DNA of 58,425 nucleotides from Oscillatoriales cyanobacterium RM2_1_1 (GTDB lineage Bacteria > Cyanobacteriota > Cyanobacteriia > Cyanobacteriales > Microcoleaceae): positions 1 to 58,425 of the forward strand of contig JAAURB010000022.1 in the NCBI GenBank assembly GCA_012033335.1, written 5' to 3'. Made by a program: the position numbers and the translations under genes. Positions 9,500-18,071 of the stretch are shown here, one piece after another. The notes under the pieces were generated by a model. That model was not told the origin of the DNA and made no database searches. It was given only the letters and a program-made list of their open reading frames with translations. Positions within the stretch are counted from its first letter, which is position 1; each line of letters begins with the position of its first letter.

Positions 9500-10219
9500 A
9501 TGAGTGGACAAAGCATTTCCCAAGAGGTAGCCCTCAGAATTGGTCTGGCTGCCAGGGTATTGCCAGAGGTAACAATAGGAGATTTAATCGAAGCTCTACA
9601 AAACTTCACTGGAAATGATATTACAGAAGAAAAGCTGAGCAAGATTACGGTGACGAATCTGAAGACAGCATTCGGGCAAACCTATAGTCTGGACGGGGAA
9701 GAAGATGGAGAAGACAATCGGTTTCACCTCAGCGAACTGAAAGAGGCTGTCAAAATTTTGTGGGGCGAGGTCGATGAAGAAGACAATCATTTTCCTGTAG
9801 AACCCTACGAGGAAGGAGATATGCCCAACTCTATTCGGATTGCGGTAGCGTCCAATAATGAAGAAGAGTTGGACGGGCACTTTGGTTCTTGTTTGCGGTA
9901 CTTGATCTATCAACTCTCAACCACGGAGATACGACTGATTGATGTGCGCTCAACCTTTGGAGTAGAAGAATTAGAGGATAAGAATCGCCATCGAGTCAAC
10001 TTAATCAAAGACTGCCAGGTTTGCTATGTGGTCTCAGTTGGTGGGCCAGCGGCAGCAAAAGTTGTGCAAGCCAATATCTACCCGATGAAAGTACCGGAAG
10101 GGGGTTCTGCCCGAGAGGTTCTAGGGAAACTCCAGCGCCAGATTGCAACGGCTCCACCGCCGTGGTTTGCGAAATTAATCGGAATTGAAGCAGGTCAACG
10201 CCTGAAAAATTACTCCTAG
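9500..10219 (+). CDS. NafY/NifX-family nitrogenase accessory protein
   Basis: 239 aa from ATG 9500; an upstream in-frame GTG at 9452 would add 16 residues. The N-terminal half (about 1-100; ALRIGLAARVLPEVTIGDLIEAL) is a helical domain like that of NafY. The C-terminal half (about 120-225) is a NifX/NifB-C-type cofactor domain (IRIAVASNNEEELDGHFGSC, YVVSVGGPAAAKV, PPPWFAKLI). NafY-type proteins bind FeMo-co and apo-dinitrogenase during maturation. The gene lies 20 bases from the convergent stop of cnfR and outside the main nif block. Its upstream region carries a partial candidate CnfR element. It could instead be a stand-alone NifX paralogue; cofactor handling is a firm family trait. Confidence 0.75.
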   Translation: MSGQSISQEVALRIGLAARVLPEVTIGDLIEALQNFTGNDITEEKLSKITVTNLKTAFGQTYSLDGEEDGEDNRFHLSELKEAVKILWGEVDEEDNHFPVEPYEEGDMPNSIRIAVASNNEEELDGHFGSCLRYLIYQLSTTEIRLIDVRSTFGVEELEDKNRHRVNLIKDCQVCYVVSVGGPAAAKVVQANIYPMKVPEGGSAREVLGKLQRQIATAPPPWFAKLIGIEAGQRLKNYS

Positions 10220-10239
10220 AGGCAGTTCCTGAAACTCTT

Positions 10240-11844
10240 CTATTCTGCCTTTAGAATTTGATGGAGCCGAGTTTGATCCTGAATATTGGGCTGGAAACGG
10301 CCCTTTTCCACATCTCGAACCCAACTTTGACTTTTGCCGATCCGATTAGCCAGTTCTCTTTGACTCAACTGTAGTTGCTGGCGAGCCCGGATCACCTGGG
10401 AGCCAACAAATTGGGCGTGACCAATCACTTTAGTTTTGCCTTGAGCTTTACTTTGTTTTGAGCTGCGCTTGACCGATAGTTTTTGCTCCCAATCTTCAGG
10501 CAGATCAAAGCCCGAAAGTCGGGCATTCATCAGGCGGTTCCATTTGCCCCGAGGAGCCCCATCGGTGAGACGGCGATCGCTACCTCCATCTTCTAGCCAG
10601 AACTCTAATGCCGCCTCCGGGTCATCCGGCAGGTCTGCCAATTTTGCCCAAAGAGGCTGAATCTCAACCGGATAGGTTTCCAAATCAAACAGGGGCTTCA
10701 ATCCATAGCTAGCCAACGCTTCCAGGTCGCTTTCAAAGGTTCGCATCATCCGTTTATGGCTACTGGATTGAGAGGATGCCTCCATCAGCCGTTCCTCTCC
10801 ATAGGCAATTCGCATTAACGTTTGAACTGTAATCCGCTGGTCTTTGCCCATTTTGGTCTTAAATAGAAGCCAGAGCATAATTCGAACAGCCCCCTCATGC
10901 TGCTGCCAGATACTCATCGCCTGGGTCAATACGGATTTTGGTAGACTTCCATACTGGTAAAAAGCAGTTCGATGCCGATATCCCTCCTGATTCAGAAAGT
11001 ATCTGGCCCATTCCCCCGCTTTGATTTTAAAAGTCAATCCCGTGAGATGCTTACAGCCCAGATCATCTTCCTGGACATGGTGTTGCATCTCAGTAAGCTG
11101 CCACAGACGACCCTCCGGAACTGAAAATCCAGGAATTTTTCCCTGCCGAGGCCATTCAATTGTCACTAGAACTTTGCAGATCTGTTGCATCAGATTCTTG
11201 ATCAGAGTGAGTTTTGCCAGTTTACTGAGGTCTTTACGCTTCTCTAACCCCAAATACCGCTCAATCTGCTGATCATTGATCGTGAATTCCTGTTCCCAGG
11301 GGCGCTCCAGGGCCAGGGTATGGGCTGCACAAATCAGGTTTAGGCAGGTGGCTCGAATATCCAATTCGGCGATCGCTGCCCGGGCTGATTCCTGCTTCAG
11401 GGGCTCTGCAAAATCTCCATCACCATGCTCGGTAATGCGAAACATTAGGGTGCCTCGACCCTGGTTCACAGCCCGCTGATAAAAAAGATAGCCAGATTCA
11501 TCGACTTCCCAGGGTAGGGATTGTCGTTGAGCCAGAATATTAGAGAGTTGCCAGATCACAATCGCTGAAGCAAAAGTATTGGTTTTGCCATTGAGAAACA
11601 AATCCAGATTAGTAATCGGTCGGGGCTCGGCTTTGTTCCGACCTTTCTTAGCCTGAAGAGGAACGGGGGAATTAACGGGACATGCCATCAGGCACAGGGG
11701 TTCTGGAGAATATCCCTCACATTGGTTACAGAGGGTTGGATCAATCCAGTATTCACCATCCTCTGTAACTTTAATCGCATCTGTTGGGCATTTAGAGATG
11801 CAATCATTGCACTGAACGCAATATTTGGTAATAGAATAGGGCAT
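10240..11844 (-). CDS. cnfR: Nif transcriptional activator CnfR (PatB family)
   Basis: 534 aa. The N-terminus is ferredoxin-like with two Cys clusters: C9, C12, C15, C19 and C39, C42, C51, C55, enough for two [4Fe-4S] clusters. A long middle region (about 80-460) has no enzyme motif. The last 55 residues form a Cro/XRE-type HTH (QVIRARQQLQLSQRELANRIGKSQSW). This layout is that of CnfR of Leptolyngbya boryana and PatB of Anabaena, which activate nif genes under low oxygen; the clusters are the presumed oxygen sensor. ATG 11844 gives the family's N-terminus. Monocistronic, convergent with nafY-like. Its likely targets are the matching elements at 18005-18071 and 18556-18625. Confidence 0.88.
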   Translation of the reverse strand: MPYSITKYCVQCNDCISKCPTDAIKVTEDGEYWIDPTLCNQCEGYSPEPLCLMACPVNSPVPLQAKKGRNKAEPRPITNLDLFLNGKTNTFASAIVIWQLSNILAQRQSLPWEVDESGYLFYQRAVNQGRGTLMFRITEHGDGDFAEPLKQESARAAIAELDIRATCLNLICAAHTLALERPWEQEFTINDQQIERYLGLEKRKDLSKLAKLTLIKNLMQQICKVLVTIEWPRQGKIPGFSVPEGRLWQLTEMQHHVQEDDLGCKHLTGLTFKIKAGEWARYFLNQEGYRHRTAFYQYGSLPKSVLTQAMSIWQQHEGAVRIMLWLLFKTKMGKDQRITVQTLMRIAYGEERLMEASSQSSSHKRMMRTFESDLEALASYGLKPLFDLETYPVEIQPLWAKLADLPDDPEAALEFWLEDGGSDRRLTDGAPRGKWNRLMNARLSGFDLPEDWEQKLSVKRSSKQSKAQGKTKVIGHAQFVGSQVIRARQQLQLSQRELANRIGKSQSWVRDVEKGRFQPNIQDQTRLHQILKAE

Positions 11845-12386
11845 AGAAATTATGAAGTTTTTGCATCTGGTATTTGCAGTTTCTCAATAACCAAAAACAA
11901 GAGAACGTTTTCCCCCAAAAACTATTTCACCCATTACCGCTTGATACTGCAAATAGTATTTCATATTGTTATCATTGCCCCGTTAGATCGATATGTTCAA
12001 ATTGAGCATTTTATTTTTTCTTTATTTTCTTGATTGAAAGTTCTCAGAGTTTCCTGGATGGCAACTTATAACATCGACCATAACGACTGAGAGTAATCAG
12101 GAATGATTCATGAGAAATGACTATGAATTAATAGCTTGGGAAGGCAGATTGATGCTGTGACTGATATCTAGGGCATGGGTAAAATAAACCCCCAAGGGAA
12201 ATACAGAGGTTTCAAGTTGAATCAACCCATCTATTAAATAACAGACCTAAACTTTCAAACACCTTTTAATATTGCATTTAATAAATCGATGATGTTTTCT
12301 TTTTTTAGAACTCTACTCCGCAGGCTTGAAAAAACTTAAAGAATTCTTGTTAAAGGGACTGGTAAGATTGGCAAATATAAGTTTTT
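11845..12386. other. Leader/upstream region of cnfR
   Basis: About 540 AT-rich bases upstream of cnfR. I see no gene and no TTGAGTAC box here, so cnfR is probably not driven by the element that it is thought to recognise. The promoter was not identified. Confidence 0.35.
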
Positions 12387-12415
12387 TTGACCTGGTAAGG
12401 TATCAATAGTAAAGT
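12387..12415 (+). promoter_or_regulatory. Sigma70-like promoter upstream of structured region
   Basis: TTGACC (12387-12392), a 17-base spacer, then TAAAGT (12410-12415). TATATAG just after it is an alternative -10. Transcription would start near 12422, directly before the hairpins at 12441-12510. Confidence 0.4.
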
Positions 12416-12421
12416 TATATA

Positions 12422-12576
12422 GTGATTTTCAATCCCGTGAGGTATGGATTTGAGAGGTGGTGGCACTCTGCGCATCACCTCCCATACTCCAGCAGTGCGA
12501 GAAATGCTGGATGGCAGTCCTAAATCAATCCTGAAAAAAGTGAGAGTGGGGTTCGGGGGCGTTGCCCCCTAATGCT
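12422..12576 (+). ncRNA. Candidate structured small RNA
   Basis: No ORF. A long interrupted stem pairs GGTATGG (12441-12447) with 12482-12488 and, inside it, GAGGTGGTG (12454-12462) with CATCACCTC (12473-12481). A second hairpin is CCAGCA/TGCTGG (12489-12494 with 12505-12510). A GGGGGC-GTT-GCCCCC hairpin (12555-12569) ends the stretch, though without a clean T run. A good -35/-10 pair lies just upstream. I do not recognise the family. It lies between cnfR and the IS630 orfA, so it could also be residual mobile-element DNA. Confidence 0.35.
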
Positions 12577-12775
12577 CTTTTGTCAATCCGGGAAAATACC
12601 TGTGATTTCTAAGTTCTAAAACCCTTACCTGAAAGACGATTACCATTCCATTTTCTAGTAAGAAATATGAAATGAATCTAAATTGCTAAATCCTCCTGGA
12701 AATGAGAGTTCTAGCGATCGCATTCTCCGACAATGACAAAAGAGTGATATTTTGCTAGCTTCTCATCTTTTTGAG

Positions 12776-13216
12776 TCAATCTTTGAGCTGTTTCTGAGCC
12801 ATCTTCTGGGAATCTTTCGGAGAGTTTTTGGATTGTGACTTTTTCCAGGAAATTCCGGCTTCATGAAACAGAGCGTAGTAGCTTGATCTGGCAGCAAATA
12901 CAACCCCAAATTGCTCCATGATGTAGCCTTCGAGTTCATGCAATTCCCAATTAGCCTTGTTTTTCAGCCAGCCTATAACCTGTCGTTTCTGTCTGGTGGT
13001 CAGATAGCCTTTTGATCCTTGATAGGCTAGTTTGAGTCCTTCTACTCCGTTGAGAATAAAAGCTTGCTTCCACTTACTAATAAATCCAGAACTAACCTGT
13101 AAGATAGTTCTGATTTCTTCATGGGTATAGCCTCTCAGGGTCATACTGACTGCTAAAGCTCGCTTCAGTTCCCTGGGGTCTGGATTAGAGGCAATAAAGG
13201 TAGCTATTTCTTCCAT
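12776..13216 (-). CDS. IS630-family OrfA (HTH part), solitary
   Basis: 146 aa from ATG 13216; a TTG at 13309 would extend it. It carries an HTH of IS630 OrfA (LAVSMTLRGYTHEEIRTILQ, SSGFISKWKQAFILNG) and the typical C-terminal motif of the N-domain (FHEAGISWKKSQSKNSPKD). In two-gene IS630 elements orfB follows by frameshift and encodes the DDE domain; no orfB is seen downstream, so this is a remnant or a domesticated DNA-binding half. Its sequence differs from the IS630 relic at 128-325. It sits inside the nif region between cnfR and nifV-like. Confidence 0.7.
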   Translation of the reverse strand: MEEIATFIASNPDPRELKRALAVSMTLRGYTHEEIRTILQVSSGFISKWKQAFILNGVEGLKLAYQGSKGYLTTRQKRQVIGWLKNKANWELHELEGYIMEQFGVVFAARSSYYALFHEAGISWKKSQSKNSPKDSQKMAQKQLKD

Positions 13217-13595
13217 TAGACTACCGGGTAATTTTTGTATCAGACTTCGCAGATAATAAATCACTGCGAATAAATCACTGCGATCGCGCAGTTTCAGGAA
13301 CAGTTTCAAGAATGATTTCAGAAATGGGTTTGAAGCAGTAAAATGATTGACCGTATACCGAAAGTTGTCATGATTAATGAAATACTGCTAACCATGAGAA
13401 AGAGTGCATAACTAGACTTTGATTCGATAAATCTAACCAGGCTGGTTTGACCAGACTAGAATGATGTCAATTGATCAAACTTGTCCAGGGTGCAATCAAC
13501 AGATGGCACAGGTGAGATTTATTTTTTTCCAGGAGCAACCAATGGTGGATAGAATACTCACATACCGTGGCCGTAATCTATCCAATCAAATCGGA

Positions 13596-15056
13596 TCAAA
13601 CACACATTTGATTAGTCTGGAGCCGATCCCCTAGAATGCCTGGCATGGTACTTTGAACGGCGCTTGGTTTGACAGTTGAATCGAATAAACTCTGGCTCCA
13701 GGATCTAGCATTAATATGGTGAATCAACGCTCCTCGGCCCGAAATTACCCGATAACGATAGGGAATTCCAGCAGGAATAAAGACACTGGCAGGACTCTCC
13801 ACAATTTGAGTGATATCGTCCAGGCAAACCTCGATTTTGAGTCCATTCAAGTTGGCTTCACGACCGAGCAATAGGATTAAACTATCGACCTGATGCACCC
13901 GAACAGTTTGATCAAGAGATTGTATCCGGGGAGTTCGAGAAATATCCTGAACCAGACAGAATTGGCGACAATCGGAAACCAGAGAATGGTCAAGCATCAG
14001 ATAGGATTTACCGATTCGCCAGTGAATCATCTGAAAACTGGTATCCTGGGCGATCGCCGGTGGAGTCACCAGTTGCTCGACCTCGGGTAGTTGATCCTGG
14101 GCAATCTGAGTTCGTGCCCCAACTAAAGCTGGGTTCAGCCAGTTATAAGCCATTTCATCCCGACGGGTGGCTCTCGCATGAAGAGCCGAACGGTGGGTAA
14201 AGGCATAACTCCCCATAACCGGTTGATTATCGGCAACCGGGGTACGAGAGTAGGCGGCGACTCGACAACTCAGCTCTCGCAATTGATTTTCGGGGGTCAG
14301 GGTTCTCAAGCCGTCATAATGCAGATTGGCCATCAGTTGGCAGAGATCCGTGATACCGACGCGCTCCCCTAGACCATTGACAGAGGTCGAAATCCAATTG
14401 GCTCCAGCGTCAATCGCTGCTAAAGCATTGGCGATCGCCAGACCCCGATCATTGTGGAAATGGACTTCAAGATCGGTATTGGGAAAGGTCTGCTTCAGGG
14501 TCTTCACAATAGAAGATGTGATTTCCGGCTTGAGAATCCCAACTGTATCAGAAAAACAGATCCGATTGGCCCCAGCCTTGACTGCCGCAGTGAACGCCTT
14601 GAGTATTAACCCTGTATCCGTGCGGGAGGCATCTTCGAGGGTATATCGTACCAGTAGTCCCTGCTGACGACCATAGGTGACAGCGTCCATAATCCGATCT
14701 AGGATCTCCTGAACCGACCACCCCACGACCCGAGTGCGTTGGCTGACATCATTAATTCCCAGAAATAGACCCACCCATTCTGCCCCGGAGTGGACAGCGG
14801 CATCAATGTCAGTTTGACAGGAACGGGCATGGGTGATGATGGGACAGGGCAAGCCTAGGGCAACAATCCGTTGTACCAGTTCCATATCTTCAGGGCCAGC
14901 AGCAGGATGACCACACTCAATTTGCTCTACGGGCAAATCAGCCAGCATTTGAGCAATTTCAACTGCTTGGTTGACCTTAAACTTGACTCCAGGGGATTGA
15001 CGACCTTCCCGCAGCGTTTGGTCAATGATCCGAACATAACCCTGATTGAATGTCAT
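13596..15056 (-). CDS. nifV: NifV-like homocitrate synthase with C-terminal cupin-like domain
   Basis: 486 aa, against about 380 for usual NifV. Residues 8-280 form a DRE-TIM barrel of the homocitrate/isopropylmalate synthase class: DQTLREGRQSPGVKF at the start, EVHFHNDRGLAIANAL with the metal-binding His pair, and the NGLGERVG motif. Residues about 360-470 look like a cupin (VHQVDSLILLLGREANL, VFIPAGIPYRYRVI). Homocitrate is the organic ligand of FeMo-co. The position beside nifT and nifP, as in Anabaena where nifV lies near nifP, supports the role. The barrel is divergent from classical NifV, so a related condensing enzyme is possible. Last gene of the minus-strand operon, 44 bases after nifT. 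Confidence 0.65.
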   Translation of the reverse strand: MTFNQGYVRIIDQTLREGRQSPGVKFKVNQAVEIAQMLADLPVEQIECGHPAAGPEDMELVQRIVALGLPCPIITHARSCQTDIDAAVHSGAEWVGLFLGINDVSQRTRVVGWSVQEILDRIMDAVTYGRQQGLLVRYTLEDASRTDTGLILKAFTAAVKAGANRICFSDTVGILKPEITSSIVKTLKQTFPNTDLEVHFHNDRGLAIANALAAIDAGANWISTSVNGLGERVGITDLCQLMANLHYDGLRTLTPENQLRELSCRVAAYSRTPVADNQPVMGSYAFTHRSALHARATRRDEMAYNWLNPALVGARTQIAQDQLPEVEQLVTPPAIAQDTSFQMIHWRIGKSYLMLDHSLVSDCRQFCLVQDISRTPRIQSLDQTVRVHQVDSLILLLGREANLNGLKIEVCLDDITQIVESPASVFIPAGIPYRYRVISGRGALIHHINARSWSQSLFDSTVKPSAVQSTMPGILGDRLQTNQMCV

Positions 15057-15100
15057 GGCTTTTTCGAGGATAACAAAATTGACTTTGGCTCTATTATCCG

Positions 15101-15304
15101 TCAGGCTAATCGCCGGGCCTCTAAAGTTTGAGGAAGTTTTAAGGGTTCATCCAAATCTTTAAACTCTAGCTGCCAGCCATTATTGAGAGTGAAGATTTTG
15201 CCATTTTCAGATGGGGTCTGACTGATGACTTCTTCTTCTAGATCTTTCTTGGCAACATAGACCGTTAGTTTGCCTGTAGAATCTTGACGGAGCATGACTT
15301 TCAC
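15101..15304 (-). CDS. nifT: Nitrogen fixation protein NifT
   Basis: 67 aa, the family's usual size. It starts KVMLRQDSTGKLTVYVAKKDLEE, followed by NGWQLEF and a C-terminal LPQTLEARRL, all hallmarks of NifT/FixU. The start is GTG at 15304, whose bases overlap the TGA of the preceding small ORF (GTGA), indicating translational coupling. NifT is associated with nitrogenase maturation in many diazotrophs but its exact role is unsettled. The order here separates it from nifZ, which lies in the plus-strand block at 28046. Confidence 0.88.
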   Translation of the reverse strand: MKVMLRQDSTGKLTVYVAKKDLEEEVISQTPSENGKIFTLNNGWQLEFKDLDEPLKLPQTLEARRLA

Positions 15305-15447
15305 AGGTTTACCTCAGTTAATTGATGATCAAGTTCTGGCTGAGCTTTCTCAAGGCTCGACTGGGGATCGAGCAATTGGTTGAGTAGATAATTGTGGACA
15401 CTCACAAAGCTTAAGAAAAAGCTAACAATAATCAAAACATCAAGCAT
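15301..15447 (-). CDS. 48-aa single-pass membrane protein, coupled to nifT
   Basis: ATG 15447 with AGGA eight bases upstream. The first 17 residues are hydrophobic (MLDVLIIVSFFLSFVSV), followed by a polar tail (SSLEKAQPELDHQL). The stop overlaps the GTG start of nifT by two bases. I do not recognise a family. The coupling, ribosome site and conserved-looking TM-plus-tail design support a real gene; its size makes automated detection unlikely. It may anchor a Nif factor at the membrane, but that is a guess. Confidence 0.6.
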   Translation of the reverse strand: MLDVLIIVSFFLSFVSVHNYLLNQLLDPQSSLEKAQPELDHQLTEVNL

Positions 15448-15504
15448 GGGGATTTCCTAAGAATGAAGAACAGATAATACAAATTGACCGCTGACAAATA
15501 GGTC

Positions 15505-15738
15505 TCAGCCAATCCAAGCCTGGGTTGAAACCGGGCAAATTGGCATCTGATATTTTTGCCAGTCAAAAATTCGAGAGAGTTGTTCGATAGTGACAAAGCC
15601 ATATTGGTAGAGCACCATGGGGAGGGAACCGCCACTTCGTTCAAAGTGCCGTAGGGCAACCGCAATTTCTGAAGTGGAAATCAAGAGTTCCTCCTGGAGA
15701 AATTGCAGAATATGATTGTCGTGGCGATTACCTTTCAT
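15505..15738 (-). CDS. DUF2949 family protein
   Basis: 77 aa. The core (LQFLQEELLISTSEIAVALR, LPMVLYQYGFVTIEQLSRIFDW) is that of DUF2949, a small cyanobacterial family of unknown function; the residues resemble a short helical wing of response-regulator-associated proteins. It follows dpsA by 55 bases and precedes the 48-aa ORF by 57, in the nifP-to-nifV transcription unit. No Cys cluster or TM. Its presence in a nif operon is more informative than its domain. Confidence 0.65.
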   Translation of the reverse strand: MKGNRHDNHILQFLQEELLISTSEIAVALRHFERSGGSLPMVLYQYGFVTIEQLSRIFDWQKYQMPICPVSTQAWIG

Positions 15739-15793
15739 GGCGATACCTCTCCTTAATGGGATTTTCGGGGATTTTCAGAGATTAGCTGAGCAA

Positions 15794-16342
15794 TTAGTTC
15801 ATCGGTTGGACATAGGCCAGGGTGAGGCTGTCTTGACTGAGGAAATGATCAATATGGAACGCTCGATCTTCAGTTTCTAGCAGCATCTTTTCGTACATAT
15901 AACGAGTGGCGCGATCTCCGATACTCTCAGCCTGGGCCGCCTGTCGCCGCAGCAGGTCAATGGCCGCCTGTTCTGCTTGCAAATCATGCTCTAGCATTTG
16001 ACGGCAGTCAAAAATGCCATCGGGCTCTGGGGTAAAACAACAAAGCTCGTCGAGTTTGGCAAAGCTGACAACTGGAACTCCACCCAGACCATTCAAGCGC
16101 TCTCCAGCATCATGTACATATCCCCGCACCGCATCATAGCTGTCCTGGAAAAATTGATGCACAGAGTAAAACTCAGCCCCTTCCACAACAAAATGATGCT
16201 TTTGATATTGCAGATAAAGGGCTTGAAAACTCGCTAAAACGATATTGAGACCTTCACAGATGGGAACGGTGACTTCCTGACCTAAACCAATTGGGTTGTT
16301 GGCAACTTGTCCTAAAGTCTGAACTGCAGTAGCTTGTGTCAT
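15794..16342 (-). CDS. dpsA: Dps-family ferritin-like DNA-protection protein
   Basis: 182 aa with a ferritin-like four-helix fold of the cyanobacterial DpsA type: [27 protein letters not shown] at about 43-70 carries the ferroxidase His/Asp/Glu residues, and [26 protein letters not shown] lies in the last helix. Dps proteins oxidise and store iron and consume peroxide. Inside a nif operon it would supply iron or protect O2-sensitive Fe-S proteins, which is inference. Transcribed with the DUF2949 gene, probably from the nifP promoter or one in the 320-base gap upstream. Confidence 0.82.
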   Translation of the reverse strand: MTQATAVQTLGQVANNPIGLGQEVTVPICEGLNIVLASFQALYLQYQKHHFVVEGAEFYSVHQFFQDSYDAVRGYVHDAGERLNGLGGVPVVSFAKLDELCCFTPEPDGIFDCRQMLEHDLQAEQAAIDLLRRQAAQAESIGDRATRYMYEKMLLETEDRAFHIDHFLSQDSLTLAYVQPMN

Positions 16343-16663
16343 TGAACTTGTCTCCTGACGTTATAGGGTGAAATTTGATTGTGAGCACTCAGAATGACTC
16401 TGAGCCAATTGAACGAATCAGTTAGGCAATGGGTTGATTGATGATTGGTCGTTAGCGGATAGAATCTACATCCAAGGAAAATGCTGCGAAGAAGTTTGAC
16501 AACGATGAAAGACTTCAAATCAAAGGGCCTGGTGAATCAGGACTGGGTCAACCTGGCTCTATTCAGTAAACACCTTAATCCAGCATTCTAGTCAGTCGAA
16601 ACTCCCGTTAACGTAGCAACCAATACAATCTCCGAGGCAAGAACTTGAAAAACCCTGAAGATT
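16343..16663. other. Intergenic gap upstream of dpsA
   Basis: 321 bases with no ORF, clear hairpin or TTGAGTAC box. It may hold a dpsA promoter; I could not identify one. Confidence 0.3.
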
Positions 16664-16939
16664 TCAATAGACTTCTTGCCAGCATTGCTCCAACCAGTTC
16701 AGCAGTTCTCGCCGGGAGGCGGTAAATTGCTGAACGACGCTCCTGACAATGACCGCTGCACTAATGGTTTGAATCTCAACCCACAGTGAGCCGTCCTCTA
16801 AGCACCAGCAAGGAATGGCTAGTTCCTGAAGCCGATGATAGACTTGCCAGCGATCGACACGGGAGATGTCAATCACCTCAGGGGCCACCTCAGGGGCCAA
16901 ACGCTCGACCTGCATGGAGTTTTGGGAATAAAGGGACAT
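16664..16939 (-). CDS. Asr1405/Asl0597-family nif-cluster protein
   Basis: 91 aa. The core VDRWQVYHRLQELAIPCWC followed by LWVEIQTISAAVIVRSVVQQFTASRRELLNWLEQCW matches the cyanobacterial Asr1405/Asl0597 family, whose Anabaena member lies next to nifP. The C-terminus keeps a WLEQCW motif. Function unknown; a two-Cys site (PCWC, QCW) might bind metal. It follows nifP in the same direction, so the neighbourhood is conserved with Anabaena. ATG 16939 is the only sensible start. Confidence 0.7.
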   Translation of the reverse strand: MSLYSQNSMQVERLAPEVAPEVIDISRVDRWQVYHRLQELAIPCWCLEDGSLWVEIQTISAAVIVRSVVQQFTASRRELLNWLEQCWQEVY

Positions 16940-17050
16940 GGTAATAACCTCAGTGGAATCGTTAGGGTTGACGGGTTCGGTCTCTGGTTTTGATAGATAG
17001 TCTGGGAAGGTTTCCTAGAGAAACTTCCTGGGAAAATATCCTGGAGGAAC

Positions 17051-17836
17051 TTAAAGTTGAGATGAGGTCAAGGCTTGTAATTGGTGTTCAAGCTGCTCGA
17101 TCCGAGCGACTAACTTTTTCATCAAGGCCGCTTCAGCATCGGGGAGCTTGCTATGTTCTAGAGGGCAATCCTGGGTATTGGTCTGGCAGATATTCCGACC
17201 GGGAACCCCAACTGCAGTGCAGTGGGCTGGAACAGGGCGGAGGATGACAGAACCCGCCCCAATCCGGGCATAATTGCCAATCTGAATATTACCCAATACC
17301 TTAGATCCGGCCCCGATTACAACATGGTCTCCGACGGTAGGATGGCGTTTACCCGTTTCTTTGCCCGTGCCACCCAGGGTAACGCCCTGATAAATTAAGG
17401 TGTAATTTCCAATAATTGCGGTCTCACCAATCACCACTCCCATGCCATGGTCAATGAATACACCCTTGCCAATGTGAGCACCTGGATGAATTTCAATGCC
17501 CGTGAACCCGCGAGTCAGATGGGAAATGAAACGAGGCAAAAAGCTAATATGTCTTTGATAGAGCCAATGGGCAAGCCGATGACATACTAAAGCGTGGAAC
17601 CCGGGATAGCAACACAGTACCTCTAGCCAACTCCGGGCTGCTGGATCCCGTTTGAAGATAATCTGAAAATCTTCAATGATAGGAAGCTGAGTCAGATAAG
17701 TTTGAAATGCTCGAGCACCTTTGAGATAGCTTCCTTTGGCAGTCAGTTGGGGGCAGTATTGCTGGCGGGGAGATCGATGGGCGATCCGGGTAATCCAGCT
17801 AATCGGGGTCGTGAGTTGGTAGAGAGTCTGCAGCAT
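17051..17836 (-). CDS. nifP: Serine O-acetyltransferase NifP
   Basis: 261 aa from ATG 17836; a TTG at 17863 is an unlikely start. The N-terminal helical part (about 1-110) precedes a left-handed beta-helix of hexapeptide repeats with [27 protein letters not shown], the catalytic His/Asp region of CysE, then [11 protein letters not shown]. It makes O-acetylserine for cysteine, feeding Fe-S cluster assembly in nif clusters. It is the first gene of the minus-strand block, with the candidate CnfR element 170-235 bases upstream. The C-terminal tail ([27 protein letters not shown]) is coiled-coil-like, as in other cyanobacterial CysE proteins. Confidence 0.85.
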   Translation of the reverse strand: MLQTLYQLTTPISWITRIAHRSPRQQYCPQLTAKGSYLKGARAFQTYLTQLPIIEDFQIIFKRDPAARSWLEVLCCYPGFHALVCHRLAHWLYQRHISFLPRFISHLTRGFTGIEIHPGAHIGKGVFIDHGMGVVIGETAIIGNYTLIYQGVTLGGTGKETGKRHPTVGDHVVIGAGSKVLGNIQIGNYARIGAGSVILRPVPAHCTAVGVPGRNICQTNTQDCPLEHSKLPDAEAALMKKLVARIEQLEHQLQALTSSQL

Positions 17837-18004
17837 TTTTAGTGCGGGGATAGGGAACGGCAAGTGGGCTTGGTTTCCCTGCTTATACCAAATCAGATTC
17901 CCCCCCTCTGAATTTGACCAGAGATGGAATTACTAGAGTTATTACAAAGTGTACTCACCCCCGAATCCTTGAGTCAGCCGCAGTTCAAAATTCTTCCCAG
18001 GTTT

Positions 18005-18071
18005 ATGGATCAGTATTTAAATCAAGTGGTTGAGTATTTTAAAGCGGACAAACAGGTGATTCTGTACTCAA
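18005..18071 (-). promoter_or_regulatory. Candidate CnfR-responsive element of nifP
   Basis: Read towards nifP: TTGAGTACAG begins at 18071, a TACTCAACC box begins exactly 35 bases later at 18036, and TACTGATCC begins 21 bases after that at 18015. TCCGCT lies between the first two boxes. The nifB element has the same three boxes with offsets of 35 and 22. CnfR is known to act through a multi-part element upstream of nifP and nifB; equating that with these boxes is inference. Confidence 0.65.

Noticed and set aside
13464-13634. 56-codon plus-strand ORF with a CPGC motif after the nifV-like gene
   Set aside because: No ribosome site, overlaps the 3' end of the nifV-like gene on the opposite strand, and resembles no family.
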